DNA of 64,000 bases, from contig NZ_CP077077.1 in assembly GCF_019139675.1 (NCBI RefSeq), positions 62,001 to 126,000 on the forward strand, in the 5' to 3' direction. Within the stretch, counting starts at the first letter, position 1. Every line of letters starts with the position of its first letter. Below, one piece after another: positions 29,133-38,244 of this stretch. A program made the translations under genes and the position numbers. This DNA comes from Pseudomonas maumuensis (lineage in GTDB: Bacteria > Pseudomonadota > Gammaproteobacteria > Pseudomonadales > Pseudomonadaceae). The notes below the pieces were generated by a model. It saw only the letters and a list, made by a program, of their open reading frames with translations. It did not search any database and was not told the DNA's origin.

Positions 29133-29339
29133 GGGTAGTCGTTTCCGGCATTAGACTGCCCCTGCCCACGTCGCAATAGTTGCCGCCTTTTTCCTTGGCC
29201 CGAGCGCCAGAAATGCTCGCTCGCGGTGTCCTTACAGAGGGGCCCGGAACGGAACATGTAGCCGCCCAGAAGCACTAAAAGGCTCTGGAACGCGACTTTC
29301 CGTCAGGTGCCCGTGACCACTACAACAAAGGGTAACGAC

Positions 29340-30674
29340 ATGAAGAAGGCAAAACTGAGCCTCGCCTGGCAGATCGTCATCGGTCTGTTGCTGGGCGTTG
29401 CAGTCGGCGCGCTACTGAATCATTTCAGTGCGGAAAAGGCATGGTGGATCAGCAACGTCCTCCAGCCGGCCGGCGACATCTTCATTCGCCTGATCAAGAT
29501 GATCGTCGTCCCGATCGTGATTTCGTCGCTGATCGTGGGCATCGCCGGGGTTGGCGACGCGAAGAAACTGGGCAGCATCGGCCTGAAGACCATCATCTAC
29601 TTCGAGGTGGTGACCACCATCGCCATCGTGGTCGGCCTGGTCCTGGCCAACGTGTTCCACCCGGGTGCCGGCATCGACATGAGCACCCTGGGCACCGTCG
29701 ACATCTCCAAGTACCAGGCCACCGCGGCCGAGGTGCAGCATGAGCACGCGTTCATCGAGACCCTGCTCAACCTGATCCCGTCGAACATCTTCGCGGCGCT
29801 GATGCGTGGCGAGATGCTGCCGATCATCTTCTTCTCGGTGATGTTCGGCATGGGCTTGTCGAGCCTCAACGCCGACCTGCGTGAGCCGCTGGTGCGTACT
29901 TTCCAGGGCGTGTCGGAGACCATGTTCAAGGTCACCCACATGATCATGAACTACGCCCCGATCGGTGTGTTCGCCCTGATCGCCGTGACTGTCGCCAACT
30001 TCGGCTTCAGCTCGCTGCTGCCGCTGGCCAAGCTGGTGCTGCTGGTGTACTTCGCCATCGCCTTCTTCGCCTTCATGGTGCTGGGCCTGGTGGCTCGCCT
30101 GTTCGGCTTCTCGGTAATCAAGATCATGCGCATCATGAAAGATGAGCTGATCCTCGCCTACTCCACCTCCAGCTCCGAGACCGTGCTGCCGCGCGTGATC
30201 GAGAAGATGGAGAAGTACGGTGCGCCGAAGTCGATCTGCTCGTTCGTGGTCCCGACCGGCTACTCGTTCAACCTCGACGGTTCGACCCTGTACCAGAGCA
30301 TCGCGGCGATCTTCATCGCCCAGCTGTACGGCATCGACCTGTCCTGGAGCCAGCAGCTGCTGCTGGTGCTGACCCTGATGGTCACCTCCAAGGGTATCGC
30401 CGGCGTGCCGGGTGTATCGTTCGTGGTACTGCTGGCCACCCTGGGCAGCGTGGGCATCCCGCTGGAAGGCCTGGCCTTCATCGCCGGTGTCGACCGCATC
30501 ATGGACATGGCCCGTACCGCGCTGAACGTGGTCGGCAACGCCCTGGCCGCAGTGGTCATCGCCAAGTGGCAGGGTATGTACGACGCCGAGAAAGGCGAGG
30601 CGTACTACAAGTCGCTGGTGCTGGAAAAAGGCAAGAAAGAGGCCGTGGTGGCGGGCAAGACCGTCAACCAGTAA
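29340..30674 (+). CDS. gltP: Proton/glutamate-aspartate symporter GltP
   Basis: Inner-membrane dicarboxylate/amino acid:cation symporter (DAACS family) of 444 residues, importing glutamate and aspartate. The substrate-binding signature is intact: TSSSETVLPRV (serine-rich hairpin), FVVPTGYSFNLDGST and GIAGVPGVSFVVL. Eight transmembrane segments plus two re-entrant loops are expected. I use the ATG giving MKKAKLSLAW; an upstream in-frame ATG would add eleven polar residues. It has its own terminator and a long upstream region. Confidence 0.94.
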   Translation: MKKAKLSLAWQIVIGLLLGVAVGALLNHFSAEKAWWISNVLQPAGDIFIRLIKMIVVPIVISSLIVGIAGVGDAKKLGSIGLKTIIYFEVVTTIAIVVGLVLANVFHPGAGIDMSTLGTVDISKYQATAAEVQHEHAFIETLLNLIPSNIFAALMRGEMLPIIFFSVMFGMGLSSLNADLREPLVRTFQGVSETMFKVTHMIMNYAPIGVFALIAVTVANFGFSSLLPLAKLVLLVYFAIAFFAFMVLGLVARLFGFSVIKIMRIMKDELILAYSTSSSETVLPRVIEKMEKYGAPKSICSFVVPTGYSFNLDGSTLYQSIAAIFIAQLYGIDLSWSQQLLLVLTLMVTSKGIAGVPGVSFVVLLATLGSVGIPLEGLAFIAGVDRIMDMARTALNVVGNALAAVVIAKWQGMYDAEKGEAYYKSLVLEKGKKEAVVAGKTVNQ

Positions 30675-30693
30675 GCCGCTGAGCTGAACCAAG

Positions 30694-30718
30694 AGCCCCG
30701 ACTTTGTCGGGGCTTTTT
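30694..30718 (+). terminator. Intrinsic terminator after gltP
   Basis: Perfect AGCCCCGAC/GTCGGGGCT stem, 3-base loop, five T residues. Confidence 0.92.
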
Positions 30719-30764
30719 GTTGTCTGGAAGTTGACCGCGGCCGTGTTACCCACACTGGCCCCAT

Positions 30765-30826
30765 CGCCGGCAAGCCGGCTCCCACAGGGATTTGCGATAC
30801 CCGTGTGGGAGCCGGCTTGCCGGCGA
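30765..30826. repeat. REP pair between gltP and the SpmAB-like gene
   Basis: Two inverted standard cores with a 17-base spacer. One of the few pairs here lying between codirectional genes; it is followed 77 bases later by the next start codon. Confidence 0.88.
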
Positions 30827-30903
30827 TGGGGTGCGAAGCGCCCCCAACAGCGCGCACGTTGATTGCGCTATCATTCGGGCATTTTTCACGGGGGAACACA
30901 CGG

Positions 30904-32133
30904 ATGCTCAACGGCCTCTGGCTCGGCTTTTTCCTGATTGCGGCCATCAGCGCCCTGGGCCAATGGCTGGTGGGCGGCAATGCCGGCATCTTCGCCGCGA
31001 TGGTCGAGAGCATCTTCGCCATGGCCAAGCTCTCGGTAGAGGTGATGGTCCTGCTGTTCGGCACCCTGACCCTGTGGCTGGGTTTTCTCAAGATTGCCGA
31101 GAAGGCCGGTATCGTCGAATGGCTGGCCAAGGTCCTCGGGCCGCTGTTCGCCCGGCTGATGCCGGAGGTACCGCCGGGCCACCCTGCCCTGGGCCTGATC
31201 ACCATGAACTTCGCCGCCAACGGCCTGGGCCTGGACAACGCCGCCACGCCCATCGGCTTGAAGGCCATGCGCTCGCTGCAGGAGCTCAACCCCAGCAGCA
31301 CCACGGCGAGCAACGCGCAGATCCTGTTCCTGGTACTCAACGCCTCGTCGCTGACGTTGCTGCCGGTGACCATCTTCATGTACCGCGCCCAGCAGGGCGC
31401 GCCCGATCCAACCATGGTGTTCCTGCCGATCCTGTTGGCCACCAGTTGCTCGACCCTGGTCGGCCTGCTGTCGGTGGCGGTGATGCAGCGCCTACGCCTG
31501 TGGGATCCGGTGGTGCTCGCCTACTTGATCCCGGGAGCCTTGTTACTGGGCGGTTTCATGGCCTTCCTCGGTACGCTGTCAGCCGCCGCGCTGGCCAGCC
31601 TGTCGTCGATCCTGGGCAACCTGACGCTGTTCGGCGTGATCATTCTGTTCCTGGTGATCGGCGCGTTGCGCCGGGTTCAGGTGTACGAGGCGTTCGTCGA
31701 AGGCGCCAAGGAGGGCTTCGACGTGGCCAAGGGGCTGCTGCCCTACCTGGTGGCGATGCTGGTGGCCGTGGGCGTGCTGCGTGCCTCCGGCGCCCTGGAA
31801 CTGGCCCTCGACGGCATCCGCCATGCGGTGACCTGGATGGGCCTGGATACGCGCTTCGTCGAGGGCCTGCCCACGGCGCTGGTCAAGCCGTTCTCCGGCA
31901 GCGCGGCGCGGGCGATGTTGATCGAGACCATGCAGACCCAGGGCGTGGACAGCTTCCCGGCGCTGGTGGCGGCGACCATCCAGGGCAGCACCGAAACCAC
32001 CTTCTACGTGCTGGCGGTGTACTTCGGCGCGGTGGGTATCCAGCGCGTGCGCCATGCGGTGGGCTGCGCGCTGCTGGCCGAGCTGTCCGGGGTGATCGCG
32101 GCGATCTTCGTCTGCTACTGGTTCTTTGCCTGA
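30904..32133 (+). CDS. Nucleoside-recognition (SpmA-SpmB fused) membrane protein
   Basis: Integral membrane protein of 409 residues. Two nucleoside-recognition (Gate) domains in tandem: the N-terminal half resembles spore maturation protein A (motif MNFAANGLGLDNAATPIGLKAM) and the C-terminal half SpmB (SAARAMLIETM, IQGSTETTFYVLAVYFGAVG). Such fusions are common in non-sporulating Gram-negatives, where the role is unknown; transport of a small metabolite is a guess. A GGGGA site precedes the ATG. Its 3' end overlaps the convergent lipoprotein gene by 19 bases. Confidence 0.86.
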   Translation: MLNGLWLGFFLIAAISALGQWLVGGNAGIFAAMVESIFAMAKLSVEVMVLLFGTLTLWLGFLKIAEKAGIVEWLAKVLGPLFARLMPEVPPGHPALGLITMNFAANGLGLDNAATPIGLKAMRSLQELNPSSTTASNAQILFLVLNASSLTLLPVTIFMYRAQQGAPDPTMVFLPILLATSCSTLVGLLSVAVMQRLRLWDPVVLAYLIPGALLLGGFMAFLGTLSAAALASLSSILGNLTLFGVIILFLVIGALRRVQVYEAFVEGAKEGFDVAKGLLPYLVAMLVAVGVLRASGALELALDGIRHAVTWMGLDTRFVEGLPTALVKPFSGSAARAMLIETMQTQGVDSFPALVAATIQGSTETTFYVLAVYFGAVGIQRVRHAVGCALLAELSGVIAAIFVCYWFFA

Positions 32134-32729
32134 GCCTGGCTGACGGTCCAGTCGATCACCTGGCGCGCCAGCTGGTCGCTGGCCGTACCGAAGCCGGCGA
32201 CCACCGCCGGCACTTGCTGGCTGCCTAGCGGCTGGCGTACCTCGAAGCGTTTACTCGCGAGGATGCGCTGGCTGCGGCCCTGCACCAGCCGGGCATCGTA
32301 GCGGATCACCACCTCCACCGCCCCGCCTGGGCGGTACTCGCTCTGGAACGCCTGCAGTTCGCCACCCAGCTCGTAGTCCGCCTGCAGGTTGCTGTCGTCG
32401 GCACTCAGGCGCTGCACTCGGCCATCGCGCTGGAAGCCGTCGAGCAGGCGATTGCGCACCAGCATCGGCGTCGGGTCGCTCCAGCGGGCGCCCTTGTAGC
32501 TGCTGATCACATTCCCCTGGGGAATGACCGCGATACGCGGCCCGGCCAGCGCTTCGCTGGCCAGTGGCTTGTTCAGGCGCAGCGACCAGTCCAGCGGCGC
32601 GGCGCTACGGGTGGTCTGGCTCACCGGCAGGCGATAGATATCCACAGGCTCGGACTGCGGCAGGATCGAGCAGGCCGTAGCCAGGCTCAGGGCGGTAACG
32701 AGTGCGGCCAGGCGCAGCGACAGCTTCAT
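32115..32729 (-). CDS. ABC-type transport auxiliary lipoprotein (MCE operon, PqiC-like)
   Basis: Lipoprotein of 204 residues with lipobox ATAC (Cys20) and a domain of the ABC-transport auxiliary family (VDIYRLPVS, RIAVIPQGNVISSYKGARWSD). In other systems such proteins (PqiC, LetA/Mce-associated) sit at the outer membrane and work with MCE tunnels. Last gene of the permease-ATPase-MCE-lipoprotein operon; its ATG overlaps the MCE stop codon. Confidence 0.87.
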   Translation of the reverse strand: MKLSLRLAALVTALSLATACSILPQSEPVDIYRLPVSQTTRSAAPLDWSLRLNKPLASEALAGPRIAVIPQGNVISSYKGARWSDPTPMLVRNRLLDGFQRDGRVQRLSADDSNLQADYELGGELQAFQSEYRPGGAVEVVIRYDARLVQGRSQRILASKRFEVRQPLGSQQVPAVVAGFGTASDQLARQVIDWTVSQAQAKNQ

Positions 32730-33664
32730 GGCTGGAACTCCTTGTTGTTGTCGCGGCCCAGCAGGTAGCCGCTGGGGTCGGCTTCCAGGCGCCGGGAGAT
32801 GCCCTTGAGCGAGTTGAGGGTCTCGCGTAGTTCGCGGATCGCCGGGGCGATCTGGTTCAGGCCCTGGGCACCGTCGTCCAGGGACTGGCGGTTGTCCTGC
32901 AACAGGCTGTTGATGGTCGCGGTGCTTGCGGCCAGCGACTGCATGGCCTGCTCGGCGCTGCCGATGGCCTGCTTGCCCTGGGTGCCCAGCAGGCCGTTGG
33001 CATTGCGCATCAGGGCCTGGGTCTCGGCCAGGGTGGCATTGGCCTGCTTGCCGACCTGGGCCAGCTGTTCGATGGCCTCGGAAATCCCACCCTTCTGGTT
33101 GGCGAAGGCGCCGGTGGTCTGCTCGAGGTTGGCCAAGGTATTGCTGAGGCGCTCGATGTTGCTCGAGGAGAACATCTGGTTGGCGTTGTGCAGCAGCAGG
33201 TTGATGTTGGTCACCAGGTCGCTGCTGTCGTTGAGCAGGCGCGAGATTGGCGATGGCGAGGCGACGATCACCGGCAGCTTGCCGTCCTTGCCCTTGAGTT
33301 CCGGGCTTTGCGGCGTGCCGCCGCTGAGCTGGATGAACGAGTTGCCGGTCACCCCCGCCAGGGTCAGCTTGGCCTGGGTGTCCTCCTTGACCGGCGTGTC
33401 GCCGCTAAGGCGCACGCGAGCCAGGACCCGGCGCGGATCCTTCGGGTCCAGGCGCAGGCTGCTGACATCACCGACCTTGATGCCGTTGTACTGCACCGGG
33501 CTGCCGCGGGACAGGCCCGAGACCGCCTCGTTGAACACCACTTCGTAGTCCTTGAAAGCGTCGTCGACACTGGACTTGGTCAGCCACAGGCCGAACAGCA
33601 TGGCGCCGGCCACCACCAGCACGGTGACCAGGCCGATCAGGACATGATGAGCTCGGGTTTCCAT
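32726..33664 (-). CDS. MlaD/MCE-family lipid transport protein
   Basis: Periplasmic, inner-membrane-anchored MCE protein of 312 residues. One transmembrane helix (about 7-27), one MCE domain (about 38-115; SVDDAFKDYEVVFNEAVSGLSRGSPVQYNGIKVG... family pattern), then a long helical tail (about 150-290) rich in Leu, Gln, Asn and Ala that probably forms a coiled-coil needle. Single-domain MCE proteins form hexameric rings that shuttle phospholipid. Three bases separate it from the ATPase gene. Confidence 0.9.
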   Translation of the reverse strand: METRAHHVLIGLVTVLVVAGAMLFGLWLTKSSVDDAFKDYEVVFNEAVSGLSRGSPVQYNGIKVGDVSSLRLDPKDPRRVLARVRLSGDTPVKEDTQAKLTLAGVTGNSFIQLSGGTPQSPELKGKDGKLPVIVASPSPISRLLNDSSDLVTNINLLLHNANQMFSSSNIERLSNTLANLEQTTGAFANQKGGISEAIEQLAQVGKQANATLAETQALMRNANGLLGTQGKQAIGSAEQAMQSLAASTATINSLLQDNRQSLDDGAQGLNQIAPAIRELRETLNSLKGISRRLEADPSGYLLGRDNNKEFQP

Positions 33665-33667
33665 CGT

Positions 33668-34453
33668 TCAGCGCTCCTGGCGGGCGCGCAGGGCGGCGTC
33701 TTCGGCCGCCCGGCCACGCGGGCCGTGAAAGTATTCGTGAATCCAGGGATCAACGGTCTGCTCGACCTCGGCCAGGGGCCCGGCTACCAGCACCTTCTTC
33801 TGCGACAGCACCGCCACTCGGTCGGTAATGGTGTAGAGGGTGTCCAGGTCGTGGGTGATGAGGAACACCGACAAGCCCAGGGCGTCGCGCAGGGTGAGGA
33901 TCAACTGGTCGAAGGCGGCGGCGCCGATCGGGTCGAGGCCGGCGGTGGGCTCGTCGAGGAACAGGATGTCCGGGTCCAGGGCCAGGGCGCGGGCCAGGGC
34001 GGCGCGCTTGATCATGCCGCCGGACAGCGAGGCCGGGTACTTGTCGGCAGCGCTGATCGGCAGCCCGGCCAATGCCAGCTTGACCCCGGCCAGGTGCTCG
34101 GCGTCGGCCCGTGACAGCCCGGCATGCTCGATCAGCGGCAGGGCGACGTTCTCGGTAACGGTCAGTGAGGAGAACAGCGCGCCCTTCTGGAACAGCACGC
34201 CGAAGCGGCGTTCGACCAGCGAGCGCTGGTTTTCGTCGAGCGTGGCCAGGTCCTGGCCGAATACCTTGACCGTACCTTCATTGGGCCGGCGCAGGCCGAC
34301 GATGCTGCGCAGCAGCACCGACTTGCCGCTGCCCGAACCGCCGACCACGGCGAGGATCTCGCCGCGGTACAGATCCAGATCGAGTTGTTCATGCACGCTC
34401 TGGCTGCCGAAGCGGTTGCACAGGCCCCGGGCTTCGATCACGGCTTCAGTCAC
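33668..34453 (-). CDS. MlaF-like lipid transport ATPase
   Basis: ABC ATPase of 261 residues: Walker A GGSGSGKS, signature LSGGMIKRAALARAL (the SGGM variant is typical of Mla-family ATPases), Walker B ILFLDEPTAGLDP. It starts with GTG in a GTGA overlap with the permease stop codon. It energises lipid movement by the MlaE-type permease and MCE ring of the same operon. Confidence 0.91.
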   Translation of the reverse strand: MTEAVIEARGLCNRFGSQSVHEQLDLDLYRGEILAVVGGSGSGKSVLLRSIVGLRRPNEGTVKVFGQDLATLDENQRSLVERRFGVLFQKGALFSSLTVTENVALPLIEHAGLSRADAEHLAGVKLALAGLPISAADKYPASLSGGMIKRAALARALALDPDILFLDEPTAGLDPIGAAAFDQLILTLRDALGLSVFLITHDLDTLYTITDRVAVLSQKKVLVAGPLAEVEQTVDPWIHEYFHGPRGRAAEDAALRARQER

Positions 34454-35583
34454 CAGCCCATCTCCATGAAGAACAGCGCGGCCACCGCGTCCAGCACGAT
34501 GACCACGAAGATCGATTGCACCACGGCGGAGGTGGTGTGGGCACCCACCGACTCGGCGCTACCGCTGACCTTGAAGCCTTCCAGGCAGCCGATGGCGGCG
34601 ATCAGGAAAGCGAAGAACGGCGCCTTCGCCATGCCTACGAGAAAATGCTGCACGCCGATGTCGCTCTGCAGCAGCGAGAGGAACATGGCCGGCGAGATGT
34701 CCAGGGTCAGGGCGCAGACCACCGCGCCGCCGATCATGCCGCAGAGCATCGCGACGAAGGTCAGCAATGGCAACGCGATCAACAGTGCCAGCACTCGGGG
34801 CACAACCAGCAGCTCGATCGGGTTAAGGCCCAGGGTGCGAATGGCGTCGATCTCTTCGTTGGCCTTCATCGAGCCGATCTGCGCGGTGAACGCGCTGGCG
34901 GTGCGCCCGGCCATGAGGATGGCGGTCAGCAGCACGGCGAACTCGCGCAGGAAGGAGAACGCCACCAGGTCGACGGTGAAGATGGTTGCGCCGAAGTCGG
35001 CCAGCACCGTGGCGCCCAGGAAGGCCACAACGGCGCCGACCAGAAAGGTCAGCAAGGCGACGATGGGCGCGGCGTCCAGGCCGGTCTGCTCGAGGTGCGC
35101 GACCACCGGGGTGACCCGCCAGCGATGCGGCTGGAACAGGCGCAGGAACAAGGTCTGCAGGATCAGGCCGATGAAACCCAGCACCTGGTTGGTGTCCTGC
35201 CAGAGCTGGTCGACGGCGCGGCCGATGCGCGCCAGCAGGAGCAGCAGCACTGGCTGCTCCGGTTCCTTGACCGGGATGCAGTAGTCCTGCACCGAGCAGT
35301 AGACGTTCTTCAGCAAGGCTCGGCTGGCGTCGGGGAGTTCGTCGCTGCAGCGCGACAGGCGTTCGGAGCCCAGCAGTTCGGCCAGCAGCGAGGCGCCGGC
35401 GGTGTCCAGGCGGCCCAGCTGGCTGAGGTCGACCTGGGTGTCATCGCCATACTGGCTGCCCAGGCGCTCGCATTCGCGCTTGAGCTCGGTGTAGTGGGCC
35501 AGGGTCCAGTCGCCGACGATGCGCAGGCGGGTCGGCTGCTGCTGGGTGTCCAGGGTAGCGCTCGGGGCGGTCATAGGCTCCAT
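34450..35583 (-). CDS. MlaE-family permease with N-terminal STAS domain
   Basis: Lipid ABC permease of 377 residues. The N-terminal 100 residues are a STAS-like domain (VDLSQLGRLDTAGASLLAELL), fused to an MlaE permease with five to six transmembrane segments and the signature FTAQIGSMKANEEIDAIRTLG. The STAS fusion replaces the separate MlaB protein of the classic mla operon. A second ATG three codons in, just after GGAG, is an alternative start. First gene of the operon. Confidence 0.9.
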   Translation of the reverse strand: MEPMTAPSATLDTQQQPTRLRIVGDWTLAHYTELKRECERLGSQYGDDTQVDLSQLGRLDTAGASLLAELLGSERLSRCSDELPDASRALLKNVYCSVQDYCIPVKEPEQPVLLLLLARIGRAVDQLWQDTNQVLGFIGLILQTLFLRLFQPHRWRVTPVVAHLEQTGLDAAPIVALLTFLVGAVVAFLGATVLADFGATIFTVDLVAFSFLREFAVLLTAILMAGRTASAFTAQIGSMKANEEIDAIRTLGLNPIELLVVPRVLALLIALPLLTFVAMLCGMIGGAVVCALTLDISPAMFLSLLQSDIGVQHFLVGMAKAPFFAFLIAAIGCLEGFKVSGSAESVGAHTTSAVVQSIFVVIVLDAVAALFFMEMGW

Positions 35584-35622
35584 GCATCTGACTGGGGAAT
35601 CGGCGACTCAGATCATAGCCCA

Positions 35623-35695
35623 TCACGGGGCAAGCCCGCTCCCACCAGAATCATGGCTATGGGAGCGGCGGTGCGCCGATGCGACTTGCCCCGCG
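35623..35695. repeat. Diverged REP pair upstream of the MlaE-type operon
   Basis: Cores GGGGCAAGCCCGCTCCCAC and an inverted GGGAGCGGCGGTGCGCCG-type copy. This is the GGGCTTGCCC family rather than the GGCTTGCC type. It lies between the DUF5924 and permease genes, which run in the same direction. Confidence 0.75.
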
Positions 35696-35701
35696 ATCTT
35701 G

Positions 35702-36712
35702 TCAGGAGTCCACCACCTTGAAGCGCAACACCCCGATCACCTGCCCGTCCTCGGTAAGCACCCTCACCTGCCACTTGCCCACCGGGTTGGGCGGGAAGTT
35801 CTGCTTGTGGGTCCAGGCGCGGTAGCCTTCCTTGCGCCCGCCGTGGATGTCCAGAGCGATGCGGTCGACCTCTTTGCCGTCGAGCTGCCACACATGGTAG
35901 ATGCGCTCGTTCAGCCCGCGCGGCGCGTTGATGGCGGTGTAGGCATACAGCCCGCCACTGCGGATGCGGCTGGCCGCCACTTCCTCCAGCGACGAACCCG
36001 GCTGACGATTGAGCACTTCGGTGCTGATCGCCACGTCGGTCATCCACAGCGTGGCCGGCGGCACCCAGGAGCGCAGCAGCCAGCCGCCGCCGCCCACCGC
36101 CAGGGTCACCAGCACCAGGGCCACGCCCCGACGCCAGTTGTTGATCGGGAAGCTGCTGGCCAGGCTTGGGAACGACAGCGCCATGGCGGCTATCAGTGCC
36201 AGCTTGAAACTTTGCGCGGTAGTCAGATGAAGGATGATCGGCAATGCCGTAAGCATGGCCGCGAACAGCGTCAGGGTGTGCAGCGCCAAGAACAGCCAGC
36301 GCCTTGGCGCCAGCCACTTGTGGTACAGCGGGTCGACGATCGAGATCAGCCCGGCGGCGCCGAGCAGGCCGGTGAAGATCAGCTGGCCGCTGTTCCAGGT
36401 GGTGGTGATGAAGAAGAACGGCAGGACGAAGAACAGGCTTTCCTGGTGGATCATCTGCGTCGCGAAGCGCAGCAGCGGTTGCGGGATCTCGCGCTTGAAG
36501 GTGCGGGCGAACAGCTCGGTGAGGGTGTTCTCCAGCATCAGCCAGACCCAGCTGACCAGCATCGCGATGGCGATCCACCTGGCCAGACCGGCCTGGCGGT
36601 CGACCAGGATGAAGCTGCCGATGCCCGAGAGGAAACCGTAGAGCGCGATGATGCCGGGGTAGCGCTTGAGCAGCTCGATGATGCGCAGGATGAAGCTGGG
36701 GAGTGGGGGCAT
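35702..36712 (-). CDS. DUF5924/DUF2914 membrane protein
   Basis: 336 residues: about seven transmembrane segments in the first 215 residues, then a periplasmic DUF2914-type beta domain (about 230-336; YAYTAINAPRGLNERIYHVWQLDGKEVDRIAL, ending GKWQVRVLTEDGQVIGVLRFKVV). Several Trp, Gly and His residues of the C-terminal domain are family hallmarks. Function unknown. Located between the MCE operon and an M16 peptidase gene, all on the minus strand, with gaps of about 100 bases. Confidence 0.82.
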   Translation of the reverse strand: MPPLPSFILRIIELLKRYPGIIALYGFLSGIGSFILVDRQAGLARWIAIAMLVSWVWLMLENTLTELFARTFKREIPQPLLRFATQMIHQESLFFVLPFFFITTTWNSGQLIFTGLLGAAGLISIVDPLYHKWLAPRRWLFLALHTLTLFAAMLTALPIILHLTTAQSFKLALIAAMALSFPSLASSFPINNWRRGVALVLVTLAVGGGGWLLRSWVPPATLWMTDVAISTEVLNRQPGSSLEEVAASRIRSGGLYAYTAINAPRGLNERIYHVWQLDGKEVDRIALDIHGGRKEGYRAWTHKQNFPPNPVGKWQVRVLTEDGQVIGVLRFKVVDS

Positions 36713-36751
36713 GAGGCAAGCAACAGGGAGCGGTGGATGGCTGTGCCGGCT

Positions 36752-36776
36752 TCATCGCGGGGCAAGCCCGCGATGA
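36752..36776. repeat. Single REP-type hairpin
   Basis: CATCGCGGG-GCAAG-CCCGCGATG hairpin, the GGGCTTGCCC REP family, alone between two codirectional genes. Confidence 0.65.
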
Positions 36777-36809
36777 GCGCTAGCGAAAGGTTTACAGGAT
36801 ACCGCCGAA

Positions 36810-38213
36810 TCAAGGCGCCCGTGTAGCACCGCTGGGCTTGGCGCGTGGCCCGCGCCGGCGGATCAGCCCGACCGCCAGGACCAACCCCAGCAACAACGCC
36901 ACCAACCCATACAGCTCGTCATACCCCAGCAACGGCTTTTCGATGCGCAGGTACCCTGGCTCCTTGAGCAGCTCGCGCAGCGCCGCATCGGCCTGTTTCA
37001 GGCTGACCTGGCGAAGCTCTCGCACCGGGTCGGTGAAACGCCCGTCCTCGTAGGCGTTGAGCGCCCCCCAGTAGTAGTCGGCGAGCGCCGGGTTGCCCTG
37101 GGTGGTCCAACTCTCCCGGGCAATTGCCGCCTCCTTGATGCGGGCGAAGGTGTCCGGGTCCAGGCCATGCTTGCGCAGGTGGTCGAACAACTGCTCGAGT
37201 ACCTTGAGTGCCTTGTCGAGGTCCTGGCGCTCGAGGTCGGCATTCAGGCTTAGCAGCCCGCTGTCGCCAAAGCTCTCGCGTTGTGCCGACGGCCCGTAGG
37301 ACAACCCGTGACGCAGGCGCAACTGGTCGTACAGCGCCCAGTCCAGGTAGCGCGACAGCAGCTCGAGGGTCTGGTCGTGCCCCTCCTCCAGCGTCGGCTC
37401 GATGAACAGCCAGTGCAGCTTGACGCTGTCGCCCAGCCAGCCGCGGGTCAGGTCGCGGCGCTGCTCGGCCTGCTGGCTGATGCTTTCGAGGTTGCGGCGC
37501 TCTTCGGGCTCGGTCGCCGGCAGCTCGCCAAAGGTGCGTTCCAGGTAGGCTGGCAGCAGGCGGTCGAGGCCGCCGACGACGATCAGCGACATGTTGTTGG
37601 CCACATACCAGTGCTCGCGCAACTGCTGGACCTGTTCCAGCGTCATGTCGTCGAGGTTGGAGCGCTCGGGGCATTTCAAGCCCAGTTCGGTGGCCAATTG
37701 GTCGCTGGCTGGGTGGCCGATGTCCTGGCGATCGAGCCAGCGCTGCAGGCGGCCGTAATGGCCACCGTCCTCGCGTTCGATGATCTTTTTCGCGGTGGCC
37801 AGCGCCTTGGCGTCGATGTGGGTGTCGCGGACCACCGCCAGCAGCAGGTCGAGCACCTTGCGCTGGTTGCGCGCCGGGGCTTCGATGACGAAGGTGGTGT
37901 CGGCGCTGCTGGTGAAGGCGTTCCACTCCCCGCCCAGGGCCTGGATGCGCTCCTCCAGGCCGCCCTCGCCCGTCTCGTCGATACCGCTGAACAGCAGGTG
38001 CTCGAGCAGGTGCGGCAGCTCGCGCTGGTCACAGTCGAAGTCGTCCAGGCCCACGCCTACCACCAGGCGGATCGACACATGGTCGCGCTCGTAGCCGGAC
38101 TTGAGGATCACCTGCAGGCCGTTGGGCAACAGGTAGCCCTCGACCCGCGAGCGGTCGAGGGCGAGCGTGGGCAGGCTGCAGATCAGCAGGCAAACGAACA
38201 ACAGGCAACGCAT
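36810..38213 (-). CDS. Exported M16-family zinc metallopeptidase with C-terminal anchor
   Basis: Peptidase of 467 residues. Signal peptide (1-19), then the M16 catalytic domain with the inverted zinc motif His68-Leu-Leu-Glu71-His72 and the downstream Glu region KKIIEREDGG. A second, inactive M16-like half follows. The C-terminus has one transmembrane helix (about 432-450, LYGLVALLLGLVLAVGLI) and a basic tail, so the enzyme is tethered to the inner membrane facing the periplasm. Substrate unknown. Confidence 0.87.
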   Translation of the reverse strand: MRCLLFVCLLICSLPTLALDRSRVEGYLLPNGLQVILKSGYERDHVSIRLVVGVGLDDFDCDQRELPHLLEHLLFSGIDETGEGGLEERIQALGGEWNAFTSSADTTFVIEAPARNQRKVLDLLLAVVRDTHIDAKALATAKKIIEREDGGHYGRLQRWLDRQDIGHPASDQLATELGLKCPERSNLDDMTLEQVQQLREHWYVANNMSLIVVGGLDRLLPAYLERTFGELPATEPEERRNLESISQQAEQRRDLTRGWLGDSVKLHWLFIEPTLEEGHDQTLELLSRYLDWALYDQLRLRHGLSYGPSAQRESFGDSGLLSLNADLERQDLDKALKVLEQLFDHLRKHGLDPDTFARIKEAAIARESWTTQGNPALADYYWGALNAYEDGRFTDPVRELRQVSLKQADAALRELLKEPGYLRIEKPLLGYDELYGLVALLLGLVLAVGLIRRRGPRAKPSGATRAP

Positions 38214-38244
38214 GGGCGAGCTTCGGTCTCCGGGGTGTCTTGGC

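Larger units (their letters stand above)
28700..29339. other. Long gene-free region upstream of gltP
   Basis: No convincing gene: frames here are short with atypical composition. It holds an AT-rich segment around 28924-28944 (TATATCTAATTTTTTTTAG), the palindromes described separately, and a GC-rich leader (29160-29339). I could not identify a known riboswitch. Confidence 0.5.

Noticed and set aside
28942..29154. 70-codon frame upstream of gltP, with a TTG start
   Set aside because: No ribosome binding site, no similarity to a known protein, and it covers both palindromes.
29412..31442. Long minus-strand frame (676 codons) over gltP and the SpmAB-like gene
   Set aside because: It is opposite two well-recognised genes and its product is rich in His, Gln and Asp with no domains; GC-rich codon bias keeps antisense frames open.
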